Below, one piece after another: positions 43,289-52,793 of a stretch of DNA of 64,000 nucleotides. Location: NCBI GenBank assembly GCA_963815305.1, contig CAWFFW010000001.1, forward strand, positions 186,001 through 250,000. Reading direction: 5' to 3'. The first letter of the stretch is position 1; every line of letters starts with the position of its first letter. The position numbers and the translations under genes are program-made. The notes beneath the pieces are model-generated. The model had not been told where the DNA came from. It did not search any database and was given only the letters and a program-made list of their open reading frames with translations. Origin of the DNA: CAXBID01 sp963815305 (GTDB taxonomy: Bacteria > Bacteroidota > Bacteroidia > Flavobacteriales > Flavobacteriaceae).

Positions 43289-44935
43289 TTGGGGACTATC
43301 GATATTGGTGTAATAGTCATATTCACAATTCTTATTTTTATTTGTGGTCTTTCTTTTTCCAATTCTGGAAAAAACATGAAATCCTATTTTGCAGCAGGAG
43401 GTAATTTACCTTGGTGGATGAGTGGTTTATCTTTATTCATGAGTTTTTTCTCGGCAGGAACTTTTGTGGTATGGGGCTCTATAGCATACAATAGCGGTTG
43501 GGTAGCTGTCACTATACAATTAACTATGGCTATTGCTGGATTTATAATTGGTTTTGTTATTGCTCCTAAATGGCGAAAAACAAAGGCGCTAACGGCTGCA
43601 GAATTTATTACAAACAGATTGGGTTACAGCACACAAAAAGTATACACCTATTTATTTTTGGTTATTTCTTTATTTACAACTGGTGCTTTTTTATATCCAG
43701 TGGCGAAGATAGTAGAGGTTTCTACTGGGGTGCCAATTACAACAAGTATTATAGTTTTAGGTGTATTAATACTCATTTATACCGCTGTTGGTGGTCTTTG
43801 GGCTGTTATAGTTACAGATGTATTACAATTTGTGGTTCTTACCGCTGCAGTATTAATAGTAGTGCCATTATCCTTAGATAAAATTGGTGGAATAAATAAT
43901 TTTATTGCAAAAGCTCCAACAGATTTTTTCAATCTAGTAAATGAAGAATATTCATGGGGCTTTATTGTAGCTTTTGGGTTTTATAATCTTTTTTTTATTG
44001 CAGGGAATTGGGCATATGTGCAAAGGTATACTAGTGTATCAACGCCTAGAGACGCAAAAAAAGTAGGATGGCTTTTTGGAGTATTATATGTAATAAGTCC
44101 GATTATTTGGATGTTACCTCCTATGATTTATAGAGTGCTGAACCCTAATTTAGAAGGGCTTGCTGATGAAGGCGCCTATTTATTAATGTGTATAGAAGTA
44201 TTGCCTGTTGGCATGTTAGGACTTATGCTTGGAGGGATGATTTTTGCAACATCCAGTTCTGTGAACACAACTTTAAATATTTCGGCTGGTGTATTAACTA
44301 ATGATGTTTACAAGCATTTTAAACCACAAGCATGCGCAAATCAACTTATTAAAGTGGCAAAGTTGTCAACAGTAATTTTAGGCTTAATAACTATAGTTGT
44401 AGCACTACTGGTGCCTTTATTAGGCGGTGTTGTAGAATTTGTTTTGTCTTTGGCAGCAATAACAGGAGGAGCCATGTTTTTACCACCATTATGGGCTATG
44501 TTTTCAAGCAGGCAAACTGGTAAAACGGCATTGTTTGTTACAATATCTACATTAATTATTAATAGCTTTTTTAAGTTTCTAGCACCTCAATTGTGCGATA
44601 TAACTTTAAGTAGGACTTTAGAAATGAGCTTAGGTGTGGGTATACCTATAGCATTGTTAGCAATAACAGAACTATATTTTATCATCACTAAGTGCGATGA
44701 AACAGTTTATCAAGAATACATCAAAAATATTGAATTACTGTCAGATATTCCTGAGGAAGATTCAACAAATGCTAATAAAAAAGGCGGTCGCGTTATTGGT
44801 ATTGGTATCGCATCAACAGGATTATTAATCTTTTCGTTGTCGCTTATTGCCGAAAAAGGGGCTTTGCTTGTAGGGGGGATGAGCATTTTAGTTATTATTC
44901 TTGGGGGACTTATTGTCAAGAAAAATTTTAAATAA
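43289..44935 (+). CDS. Sodium:solute symporter (SSS family)
   Basis: A 548-residue transporter with about 14 transmembrane helices, of the sodium/solute symporter family (SGLT-like). Segments include SYFAAGGNLPWWMSGLSLFM near residue 31 and the GNWAYVQRYTSVSTPRDAKK loop near 235, which is typical of sugar-type SSS proteins. The best start is TTG at 43289: an in-frame stop lies only three codons upstream and no ATG precedes the first helix. It is the first gene after the LacI operators and 46 bases before the FAD oxidoreductase gene. In this PUL it probably imports a monosaccharide or small acid released in the periplasm; the substrate is not determined. Confidence 0.88.
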   Translation: MGTIDIGVIVIFTILIFICGLSFSNSGKNMKSYFAAGGNLPWWMSGLSLFMSFFSAGTFVVWGSIAYNSGWVAVTIQLTMAIAGFIIGFVIAPKWRKTKALTAAEFITNRLGYSTQKVYTYLFLVISLFTTGAFLYPVAKIVEVSTGVPITTSIIVLGVLILIYTAVGGLWAVIVTDVLQFVVLTAAVLIVVPLSLDKIGGINNFIAKAPTDFFNLVNEEYSWGFIVAFGFYNLFFIAGNWAYVQRYTSVSTPRDAKKVGWLFGVLYVISPIIWMLPPMIYRVLNPNLEGLADEGAYLLMCIEVLPVGMLGLMLGGMIFATSSSVNTTLNISAGVLTNDVYKHFKPQACANQLIKVAKLSTVILGLITIVVALLVPLLGGVVEFVLSLAAITGGAMFLPPLWAMFSSRQTGKTALFVTISTLIINSFFKFLAPQLCDITLSRTLEMSLGVGIPIALLAITELYFIITKCDETVYQEYIKNIELLSDIPEEDSTNANKKGGRVIGIGIASTGLLIFSLSLIAEKGALLVGGMSILVIILGGLIVKKNFK

Positions 44936-44981
44936 ATAGAGATTAAAAAATTGTACAAAAAAGAAAATTACAGAATAAAGT

Positions 44982-47261
44982 ATGATAGTAAAAGATTTTG
45001 ATATTAATACCAGAAGTAATAAAACTGTAGTTATAAATTCTGAGTTAGTAGTAGTAGGTGGTGGAATGGCAGGCGTTTGTGCCGCCATTTCCGCTGCTCG
45101 CGAAGGTATATCTATAACCCTTGTCCAGGATAGACCTGTTTTAGGGGGGAACGCTTCTAGTGAGGTTAGATTATGGATTTTAGGCGCGACTTCGCATATG
45201 GGAAACAATAATCGATGGGCAAGAGAAGGCGGTATCATAGATGAAATACTAGTAGAAAACATATATCGGAATAAAGAAGGGAATGCTTTAATTTTGGATA
45301 CTATTTTGTTAGAAAAGGTAACCAATGAAAAAAATATTACCTTATTATTAAATACTTCTGTTTATGAAGTTTCAAAATCTGATGCGACAACAATTAGTGA
45401 GGTAGTTGCGTTTTGCAGTCAAAATTCGACGACATACAAATTAAAAGCAGATTTGTTTTGTGATACTTCTGGTGATGGAATTGTTGCTTTCCAAGCCGGT
45501 GCAGCATTTAGAATGGGTGCAGAAACCGTTGAAGAATTTGGTGAAAAATTTGCGCCAGATGTTGCGTATGGAGAGCTTTTGGGGCATTCCATATATTTTT
45601 ATAGTAAAGATGCTGGAAGACCAATAAAATATATCGCTCCAGAATTTGCATTAAAAGATATAACTAAAATTCCACGATATAAAGATATCAGTTCTACATC
45701 TCAAGGATGTAGGTTATGGTGGTTAGAGTATGGAGGTAGAAACGATACTGTTCACGAATCTGAAGATATTAAATGGGAACTATGGAAAGTTGTATATGGA
45801 GTTTGGGACTATATAAAAAATTCAGGCGACTTTCCCGATGCAGAAAACTTAACACTTGAGTGGGTAGGTACTATTCCTGGAAAAAGGGAAAGTAGACGTT
45901 TTGAAGGATTGTACATGATGAAACAACAAGATGTTATCGAACAACGTTTTTTTTATGATGCGGTTGCCTTTGGTGGTTGGGCTGTTGATTTACATCCTGG
46001 AGATGGTGTTTACGACAGTAAACCTGGGTGTACTCAATACCATTCTAAAGGGATTTACCAAATACCATTGCGTTCTCTCATAAGCAAAAACATTACAAAT
46101 TTATTTATTGGTGGTCGTATTATGAGTGCAACACACGTTGCTTTTGGTACAACTCGTGTTATGGCAACCACAGCACACAGTGGACAATCTATTGGTTTCG
46201 GTGCGGCACAATGTATAAAAAACAATATTTTACCAGCCGATTTAATTGATGAAAATCAAATTAAGGAATTACAACAAAGCTTAAATTTAAATGGACAAAG
46301 TATTCCTGAAGTTGCGATAAATCAAAATGAAAATTTAGCTAAAAAAGCAATAATTAGCACATCTAGTGCATTAAAATTAAGCCATTTAAAACCTGATGGC
46401 GCTTGGTATCCGCTAACCATGGGAATGGCACAATTAATACCATTAATTGCTGAAACCTCCTATACATACTCATTTTATTTTTCTTCAAAAAAAATTACAT
46501 CTTTACAAGTACAGCTTAGAGTCTGTAAGAGAACAGGACATTACACACCTGATGTTATTTTAGAGCTTAAAGAAATTCAATTAGTAGAAGGAGAACAAGA
46601 AGTTGAGTTTTCATTTGATGCAACTTTAAAAACAGATCAGTATGTATTTATAACATTCCTAAAAAATGAAGAGGTATCAATCCGAACAAGTGAACAGCGT
46701 ATTACTGGGATAATGTCTTTATTCAATGGAAAAAATAAATCAGTTAACAACAATGGGAAACAAACACCTCCAGATAATGTTGGAATTGACGCTTTCGAAT
46801 TTTGGATTCCACAAAGAAGACCAGAAGGTCATAATTTGGCATTCACTATAAGCCCAGCTTTGGAAATTTATGATAAAGATAATTTGTGTAATGGTTTTGT
46901 AAGACCATATCTCGGCACAAATGCTTGGGCTGCGGATTTTAATGATGAAATACCTAAAATTACAATGACATGGGAAACGGTTCAAAGTATAAAATCAATC
47001 AAACTATTTTTTGATACAGATTATGACCACGCTATGGAATCCTCTCTTTTTGGTCACCCGGAGAGTGTGATGCCGTTTTGTGTAAGACATTTTAAAATAA
47101 AAGATCAGCAAGGAAAAGTAATATTTGAGGAAGTAAATAATCATCAAACAATAGTCTCAGTTTTGCTGTCTGAGACTATTAAGACAAACACGCTAACCAT
47201 TGAATTTGATTCTTATAACAAGAATGTTCCAGTGTCATTATTTGAAATATTTATAACATAA
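44982..47261 (+). CDS. FAD-dependent oxidoreductase with C-terminal beta domain
   Basis: A 759-residue protein. The N-terminal Rossmann segment SELVVVGGGMAGVCAAISAA near residue 20 is the FAD-binding GxGxxG fold, followed by VQDRPVLGGNASSEVR; DTSGDGIVAFQAGAAFRMG near 163 and a C-terminal GGRIMSATHVAFGTTRVM near 375 complete the FAD_oxidored-type domain. From about residue 470 to the end is a second region, rich in beta strands, which may bind carbohydrate. No signal peptide is evident, so it is probably cytoplasmic. Such proteins recur in PULs of marine Bacteroidota, but their reaction is not established. I infer oxidation of a sugar or cyclitol released from the glycan. Confidence 0.8.
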   Translation: MIVKDFDINTRSNKTVVINSELVVVGGGMAGVCAAISAAREGISITLVQDRPVLGGNASSEVRLWILGATSHMGNNNRWAREGGIIDEILVENIYRNKEGNALILDTILLEKVTNEKNITLLLNTSVYEVSKSDATTISEVVAFCSQNSTTYKLKADLFCDTSGDGIVAFQAGAAFRMGAETVEEFGEKFAPDVAYGELLGHSIYFYSKDAGRPIKYIAPEFALKDITKIPRYKDISSTSQGCRLWWLEYGGRNDTVHESEDIKWELWKVVYGVWDYIKNSGDFPDAENLTLEWVGTIPGKRESRRFEGLYMMKQQDVIEQRFFYDAVAFGGWAVDLHPGDGVYDSKPGCTQYHSKGIYQIPLRSLISKNITNLFIGGRIMSATHVAFGTTRVMATTAHSGQSIGFGAAQCIKNNILPADLIDENQIKELQQSLNLNGQSIPEVAINQNENLAKKAIISTSSALKLSHLKPDGAWYPLTMGMAQLIPLIAETSYTYSFYFSSKKITSLQVQLRVCKRTGHYTPDVILELKEIQLVEGEQEVEFSFDATLKTDQYVFITFLKNEEVSIRTSEQRITGIMSLFNGKNKSVNNNGKQTPPDNVGIDAFEFWIPQRRPEGHNLAFTISPALEIYDKDNLCNGFVRPYLGTNAWAADFNDEIPKITMTWETVQSIKSIKLFFDTDYDHAMESSLFGHPESVMPFCVRHFKIKDQQGKVIFEEVNNHQTIVSVLLSETIKTNTLTIEFDSYNKNVPVSLFEIFIT

Positions 47262-47335
47262 CACACAACTAAATTAAAACGATGAGAAAAATTACTTAAA
47301 AATAAAAAATATTAACAACAACTAAATTTTATCAC

Positions 47336-50300
47336 ATGAAAAACATTAAATTATTAATTATCACATTTTTGTTGTATGCTTTTAGCTTTGCGCAACAAAA
47401 TATGGTTACAGGTTTAGTCCAAGACGAATCTGGAGTACCAATACCTGGTGCAAACGTAATTGTAAAGGGCACAACCACAGGAGCACAAACCGATTTTGAT
47501 GGAAAATTTTCTATAACGCTTTCAGATGGAAGCGAAATTATTAAAGTATCTTATATAGGATATCTAGGACAAGAAGTAAACGTAAAAGGTAAAAAACAAA
47601 TAACTATAACCTTACAAGAAGATATTTCAAAGTTAGACGAAATTGTTGTAATTGGTTATGGTTCTGTTAAAAAAAGTGATTTAACTGGGTCAGTTGCTTC
47701 TGTATCTGGCGAAAATTTAACACGGAATCCTATTTCATCTTTAGACCAAGGATTAAAAGGAATGGCTTCTGGTGTTCAGGTTATCTCAGGCGGTGGTGAG
47801 CCAGGTGCTGCTGCTAGCATTAGAATTCGTGGAGGATCATCTATAAACGCAAGTAACGAACCGTTATATGTTGTTGATGGATTCCCAATTTCCAATTCTG
47901 GTGTTTCAACAACATTAACAGGTCTAGACAACAGTTCACCAGGTCTTAATCCGCTTGCTACAATTAATCCTAACAATATAGAATCCATACAAATTTTGAA
48001 AGATGCTTCTGCAACAGCAATTTATGGTGCACGTGGGGCAAATGGTGTTGTTATAGTAACTACAAAACGAGGTAAGATTGGTAAACCAAAAATAAGTTAC
48101 AATGGGTATTCAGGAATGCAATGGGTAATTAAGGAATTAGATTTACTTAATGCTGAACAATTTGTAGAATTAGCTAATCGAGGTCATATTTGGTCTCAAA
48201 CCTATAACAACAGCGTAGATCCTTCTACTATAACACCAATATATGAAACCAGAGTTGTAAATGGTCAAACAGTATACGTAGTAAAAAATGATAATGAAGT
48301 AACTGGAACAGATTGGCAAGATGAAATATTTAGACCAGCAATGATTCAAAATCATCAATTATCAGCTTCAGGAGGAAGTGAAAACATGCGTTATCTATTA
48401 TCAACCAATTACTTTGAGCAAGAAGGAATCATTTTAAATTCAGGTTTTAAAAGACTTTCATTAAATTTTAATGCAGATTTAAATGTATCAGATAAGTTAA
48501 CCATAGGTAATAGTTTAGCAATTACAAGATCTGAAAATGACGGCGTATTTGGTACTACAAATAGTGCCACCAATAGTGTGGTTGGTGCAGCGATTTTAAT
48601 GCCTTCTATTATTCCTGTTAGAAATCCTGACGGTACATATGCCTTTATGGACGAATACAATAAATTTGGTACAACAACAAATAACCCTGTTGCATTGGCA
48701 GCAGAACCAAGAAATCAAACTTTTGCTAACAGAGTACTATGGTCTGTATATGGTGAATATGAAATACTACCTGGATTAAAATATAAGGCAAATTTTGGAC
48801 TTGATTATACGGATACCCGACGTGAGTTATACCAACCACAGACTTATTTTGCTGGAAGACGGCTTGGTGGAGAAGCAGGTATAGCAAATGTGTACTCGGA
48901 ATCATTATTACATGAGAGTACTATAAATTATATAAAGGAGTTCGGAAAACATAAGGTTAACTTTTTAGGAGGTTTTACTACCCAAAAATTCTTAAATAGA
49001 TCTTCACGTTTGGTTAAAACCAACTTTCCTACTGATGATCTACAAAATTATGCAATACAAATTGGAGAAGAGTTTAACCTTGACAGAACCGGCACAGATC
49101 AGGCAGAATCTAGATTTGATTCATGGTTAGGAAGATTAAATTATAATTTTGATAATAAATATTATATAACAGTAACAGGTAGAGCAGATGGTTCATCTAG
49201 ATTTGGTTCTGGTAATAAATGGGGTTTTTTTCCATCTGCCGCGGTTGCATGGAGAATGTCTGAAGAATCTTTTTTAAAAGATAACGAGGTTTTAAGTGAT
49301 TTAAAATTAAGAGGTACTTATGGAGAAACGGGTAATGCAGGCATTGGTAATTATAATTCTTTAGTGCGTATTGGCACAACAAACACTACACTTGGTAGTG
49401 GAAGTACTGTTGGTTTTTTTCCAAGCACACCGGGAAACCCAAATTTACAATGGGAAAGTACAACACAATATGATATTGGAGTCGATTTTGAATTGTTTGA
49501 TAAGTTTAATATCACTTTAGATTACTATAACAAAACCACAAATGATCTTATCTTTAATGTAACATTACCCTCTAGTTCTGGTTATACCAGTATAGTAAAA
49601 AATGCAGGATCTATTGAAAATAAAGGTTGGGAATTTAACATAAGTGCACCAATTTTTAGTGGCGATTTTTCTTGGAACGTAAACGCCAATTTAGCCTCTA
49701 ATAAAAATAAAGTATTAGATCTTGGAGAAAGCGATGAAATATTAGTAAATGATGCTTTAATTAGTGAAGGACAACCTTTGGGTGCTTTTTATACCTATCA
49801 ATATGCAGGAGTATTTCAAAATCAAGCTGAAATAGACAATACACCTTATGCTGCGACATACAATCTAACTGCTGGGAGTAGACCATTGGTACCTGGACAT
49901 GCAAAAATAGTTGACAGAAATAATGATGGAGCAATTACTCCAGAAGATAGAACTTTTACAGGAGACCCGAATCCAGATTTTATCTTTGGAATTACAAATA
50001 ACCTAACATATAAAAACTTTTCTCTTGATTTTGTTATTACAGGAGTACAAGGCATAGATATCTGGAATCGATCACACAGAACTGAATTTCATGGTAACGT
50101 TGGAGGAGCAACAGATTTATTAAACTCTTGGACACCAGAAAATGGAAGTAATATACCTGCAGCTACATTTACTTTTACGGGAGAAACTCGTGGACCACTA
50201 TTAAGAACCTTACCTGAAGATAGGCAGATTGAAGATGGCTCCTTTATTAGATTAGACAATTTAAAAATTGGCTATACTTTTACAGATTCTATAATTTCTG

Positions 50301-50479
50301 GAATTGAGAATGTAAATATTTATGTGACAGGAAATAACCTTTGGACAAGCACGGACTATAGAGGTTATGACCCAGATGTTAACTCTAGAGTTGGACAAGG
50401 GAATGCCAATTTAGGAAGAGACAACGCTACATATCCTAGAGCAAAATCTGTTCTAATCGGTTTAAACGTAACATTTTAA
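47336..50479 (+). CDS. susC: SusC-family TonB-dependent outer-membrane transporter
   Basis: A 1047-residue SusC/RagA-type porin. It has a signal peptide (MKNIKLLIITFLLYAFSFA), a carboxypeptidase-regulatory-like domain (about residues 25-95, DESGVPIPGANVIVKGTTTG), a TonB box/plug region (DEIVVIGYGSVKKSDLTGSV from about 102; plug to about 230) and a long beta-barrel ending in the outer-membrane signature SVLIGLNVTF. It imports oligosaccharides across the outer membrane together with SusD. It is 12 bases upstream of the susD gene. The mature length and TonB-box are standard, and no extra N-terminal regulatory domain is present, in keeping with LacI control. Confidence 0.96.
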   Translation: MKNIKLLIITFLLYAFSFAQQNMVTGLVQDESGVPIPGANVIVKGTTTGAQTDFDGKFSITLSDGSEIIKVSYIGYLGQEVNVKGKKQITITLQEDISKLDEIVVIGYGSVKKSDLTGSVASVSGENLTRNPISSLDQGLKGMASGVQVISGGGEPGAAASIRIRGGSSINASNEPLYVVDGFPISNSGVSTTLTGLDNSSPGLNPLATINPNNIESIQILKDASATAIYGARGANGVVIVTTKRGKIGKPKISYNGYSGMQWVIKELDLLNAEQFVELANRGHIWSQTYNNSVDPSTITPIYETRVVNGQTVYVVKNDNEVTGTDWQDEIFRPAMIQNHQLSASGGSENMRYLLSTNYFEQEGIILNSGFKRLSLNFNADLNVSDKLTIGNSLAITRSENDGVFGTTNSATNSVVGAAILMPSIIPVRNPDGTYAFMDEYNKFGTTTNNPVALAAEPRNQTFANRVLWSVYGEYEILPGLKYKANFGLDYTDTRRELYQPQTYFAGRRLGGEAGIANVYSESLLHESTINYIKEFGKHKVNFLGGFTTQKFLNRSSRLVKTNFPTDDLQNYAIQIGEEFNLDRTGTDQAESRFDSWLGRLNYNFDNKYYITVTGRADGSSRFGSGNKWGFFPSAAVAWRMSEESFLKDNEVLSDLKLRGTYGETGNAGIGNYNSLVRIGTTNTTLGSGSTVGFFPSTPGNPNLQWESTTQYDIGVDFELFDKFNITLDYYNKTTNDLIFNVTLPSSSGYTSIVKNAGSIENKGWEFNISAPIFSGDFSWNVNANLASNKNKVLDLGESDEILVNDALISEGQPLGAFYTYQYAGVFQNQAEIDNTPYAATYNLTAGSRPLVPGHAKIVDRNNDGAITPEDRTFTGDPNPDFIFGITNNLTYKNFSLDFVITGVQGIDIWNRSHRTEFHGNVGGATDLLNSWTPENGSNIPAATFTFTGETRGPLLRTLPEDRQIEDGSFIRLDNLKIGYTFTDSIISGIENVNIYVTGNNLWTSTDYRGYDPDVNSRVGQGNANLGRDNATYPRAKSVLIGLNVTF

Positions 50480-50490
50480 AAAATAAAATT

Positions 50491-51903
50491 ATGAAAATTA
50501 ATAAATATAAATTTTTATTACCTGCATTAGTAATACTATTGTTTGCTTCTTGTTCAGATTTAGAGGAAGATCCTAAAGCATTTTTTGTTGCGGATAATTT
50601 TTTAACCACTGTAGAACAGGCAGATAAAACAGTTATAGGTGCATATGCATCTTTAAGTTCTGGTGGCTATTATGGGCTTCAATATTACTATGTTTCTGAT
50701 ATGATTTCTGATCAAGTAAAAACAAATTTTGGAGATTCAAGTTTAGATGATTTTGTTTATAACTCTGAAAACGATAGAATAGGCGACTTATGGGATGCAC
50801 TTTATATTGGTGTTAATAGAGCAAATTATGTAGTACAGTTTGTTCCAGGTGTTGATGCAGATCAAAATGTAATTGACGTTCTTGTAGCTGAAGGTAAATT
50901 TTTAAGAGCCTTACACTATTTTAACCTTGTTAAAATGTGGGGAGAAGTTCCATTAAGATTAGAGTTATTGGCATCAACAGATGATGCTAGTCGACCAAAG
51001 TCGACTACATCAGAAATATATGATCAAATCATCAAAGATCTTACAGAGTCTGAAAATGTATTACCTAACACAGCACCAAGCGGTCAAGAGGGTAGAGCTA
51101 CAAGTTGGGCAGCAAAAGCGCTTTTGGCAAAAGTATACCTTTATGCTGAAAAATTTGAACTTTCTGCACAAAAAGCAAAAGAAGTAATGGATAATGGCCC
51201 TTTTGATTTATTTGATTCATTTGAAAAAATATGGTTAGTAGCAAATGAAAATACAGTAGAACATATATTTCAAATGCAAACTAATGTTGAAAATGGAAGT
51301 GGTCTTAAAACTTGGTTTACACCTCGTGGCACTAATTATCCAGGAAGCCCAAGAGGTTGGTTTCATTTAGAAATGGATTTAGATTTTTATTCATCATTTG
51401 AAACTGGAGATAAAAGACAAGATTTAATGGGTATTTCCTATACTAATACAAGTGGTAATGTGGTTTCTACCGGAGCTTTTAATAAAAAATACATTAATAC
51501 GGGTGAAGAATCTGTTACAGATAGTCAACATAATGTCAACTATCCTATTTTAAGATATGCAGATCTTTTACTGGTTTATGCAGAAGCAAGTGCTAGAGCA
51601 AATAATGGTCCTACAGCTGCTTCTTATGATGCAATTAATGCCATTAGAGATAGAGCCTTTGGAGATACTACTCATCGTGTAACAGCTGATTTAGGTTTAA
51701 ATGATTTTATTGACGCAGTTATTGCAGAACGAAACTTTGAATTGTTTGCTGAAGGAGATCGATTTTGGGATTTAAGTAGAACAGATAAATTTATTAATGC
51801 TTTCCCCGGCTTCCCAGTGGAAGCAAAGCATAAATTTCTTCCAATTCCAGAATCTGAAATAATTAGTTCTGGTGGAATAATAACACAAAATCCGCTTTGG
51901 TAA
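50491..51903 (+). CDS. susD: SusD-family outer-membrane glycan-binding lipoprotein
   Basis: A 470-residue SusD/RagB lipoprotein. The signal peptide ends in the lipobox LLFASC (Cys21), followed by SDLEEDP, which favours surface export. Tetratricopeptide-like helical regions follow (NRANYVVQFVPGVD near 108, then LRALHYFNLVKMWGEVPL near 137), and the C-terminal half includes the family sequence YPILRYADLLLVYAEA near 350 and RNFELFAEGDRFWDL near 410. It caps the SusC channel and selects the glycan. It follows susC after 12 bases and is terminated by a hairpin at 51966-52000. Confidence 0.96.
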   Translation: MKINKYKFLLPALVILLFASCSDLEEDPKAFFVADNFLTTVEQADKTVIGAYASLSSGGYYGLQYYYVSDMISDQVKTNFGDSSLDDFVYNSENDRIGDLWDALYIGVNRANYVVQFVPGVDADQNVIDVLVAEGKFLRALHYFNLVKMWGEVPLRLELLASTDDASRPKSTTSEIYDQIIKDLTESENVLPNTAPSGQEGRATSWAAKALLAKVYLYAEKFELSAQKAKEVMDNGPFDLFDSFEKIWLVANENTVEHIFQMQTNVENGSGLKTWFTPRGTNYPGSPRGWFHLEMDLDFYSSFETGDKRQDLMGISYTNTSGNVVSTGAFNKKYINTGEESVTDSQHNVNYPILRYADLLLVYAEASARANNGPTAASYDAINAIRDRAFGDTTHRVTADLGLNDFIDAVIAERNFELFAEGDRFWDLSRTDKFINAFPGFPVEAKHKFLPIPESEIISSGGIITQNPLW

Positions 51904-51965
51904 AATAAACTTAATCTTTTTTTAATTAAAGTAGCTAAATAAAAAAGTTTAATTGAGTTGATTTT

Positions 51966-52018
51966 AGATCGGGGACTATATTAAAAATAGTCCCTAATCT
52001 TATAATCCTTATTTTTTT
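51966..52018 (+). terminator. Hairpin terminator or attenuator after susD
   Basis: GGGACTAT (51972-51979) and ATAGTCCC (51987-51994) form a perfect 8-bp stem, lengthened by AGAT/ATCT beyond a two-base mismatch, and a T-rich tract follows at 52011-52018. Since the enzyme genes continue on the same strand, it may reduce readthrough so that susC/susD are expressed more strongly than the downstream genes. Confidence 0.6.
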
Positions 52019-52054
52019 AATGTTGATTTTTAAAAATTAGATGAATATAAATTG

Positions 52055-52783
52055 ATGAAATATACTACAATTAAACTCTTTTTTTTACTTCCATTGACCA
52101 TTGTTTTTTTTAATGATTGTTCAAAAAAAGAAGATAATAGTAATGGCGTGAGTAACAAACCCTTTACCATATTAGGACTTGGAGATTCTATTACAGAAGG
52201 TAAAAGAGAAAACAAAAGTTATCTTTTTCCACTTTGGGAACAACTTTACAACGCTGGTTACAAAGCTAAATTTATTGGACCAAATACATATAAACACGAA
52301 ACAAAAAACATTAAAAATGCAGGTTATAGTGGTAAAGATGCAGAATTTTTAGATGCAATAACAGATAGTATTTACAAGAAATATACTGCAGATATTGTGT
52401 TGTTGCATACAGGACACAATCATTTTGCAGAAGAAAATCCTGTTGCTGGAATTATAGCTGCACAAAAATCAATTATCTCTAAAATAATAGCCAGAAATCC
52501 GAAAGTAACTATTTTTTTAGCACAAGTTATTACAAGTGGAAAATTACCGAAGTATTCATACATTCCAGCATTAAATGAGCAAATAGCTAACTTGGCAATT
52601 GAACTGCAAAAAAAAGGATTACCAATTGTGTTGGTCAATCAAGCTAAAAATTTTAATTGGGAACTTCATTGTTTACAAGACAAAGTACATCCAAACGCTA
52701 AAGGAGCAAAGCTAATGGCAACTACTTGGTTTGAATCAATAGATAAAAAACGTAAAGAATCAAGTTTACAAAAACAGCATTAA
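52055..52783 (+). CDS. SGNH/GDSL-type esterase
   Basis: About 242 residues with an N-terminal signal region (FFLLPLTIVFF, then NDC, an unusual lipobox) and an SGNH-hydrolase domain. Block I is LGLGDSITEG with the nucleophile Ser near residue 45; a block III-like HTGHNHF follows near 118, and the catalytic Asp/His pair is in DKVHPNAKG near 212. Such enzymes remove O-acyl groups, often acetyl, from sugars. The first of two ATG codons (52052) differs by one residue. With the double esterase at 61529-63511 it points to an acylated substrate. Confidence 0.88.
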   Translation: MKYTTIKLFFLLPLTIVFFNDCSKKEDNSNGVSNKPFTILGLGDSITEGKRENKSYLFPLWEQLYNAGYKAKFIGPNTYKHETKNIKNAGYSGKDAEFLDAITDSIYKKYTADIVLLHTGHNHFAEENPVAGIIAAQKSIISKIIARNPKVTIFLAQVITSGKLPKYSYIPALNEQIANLAIELQKKGLPIVLVNQAKNFNWELHCLQDKVHPNAKGAKLMATTWFESIDKKRKESSLQKQH

Positions 52784-52793
52784 ACAAAATAAT

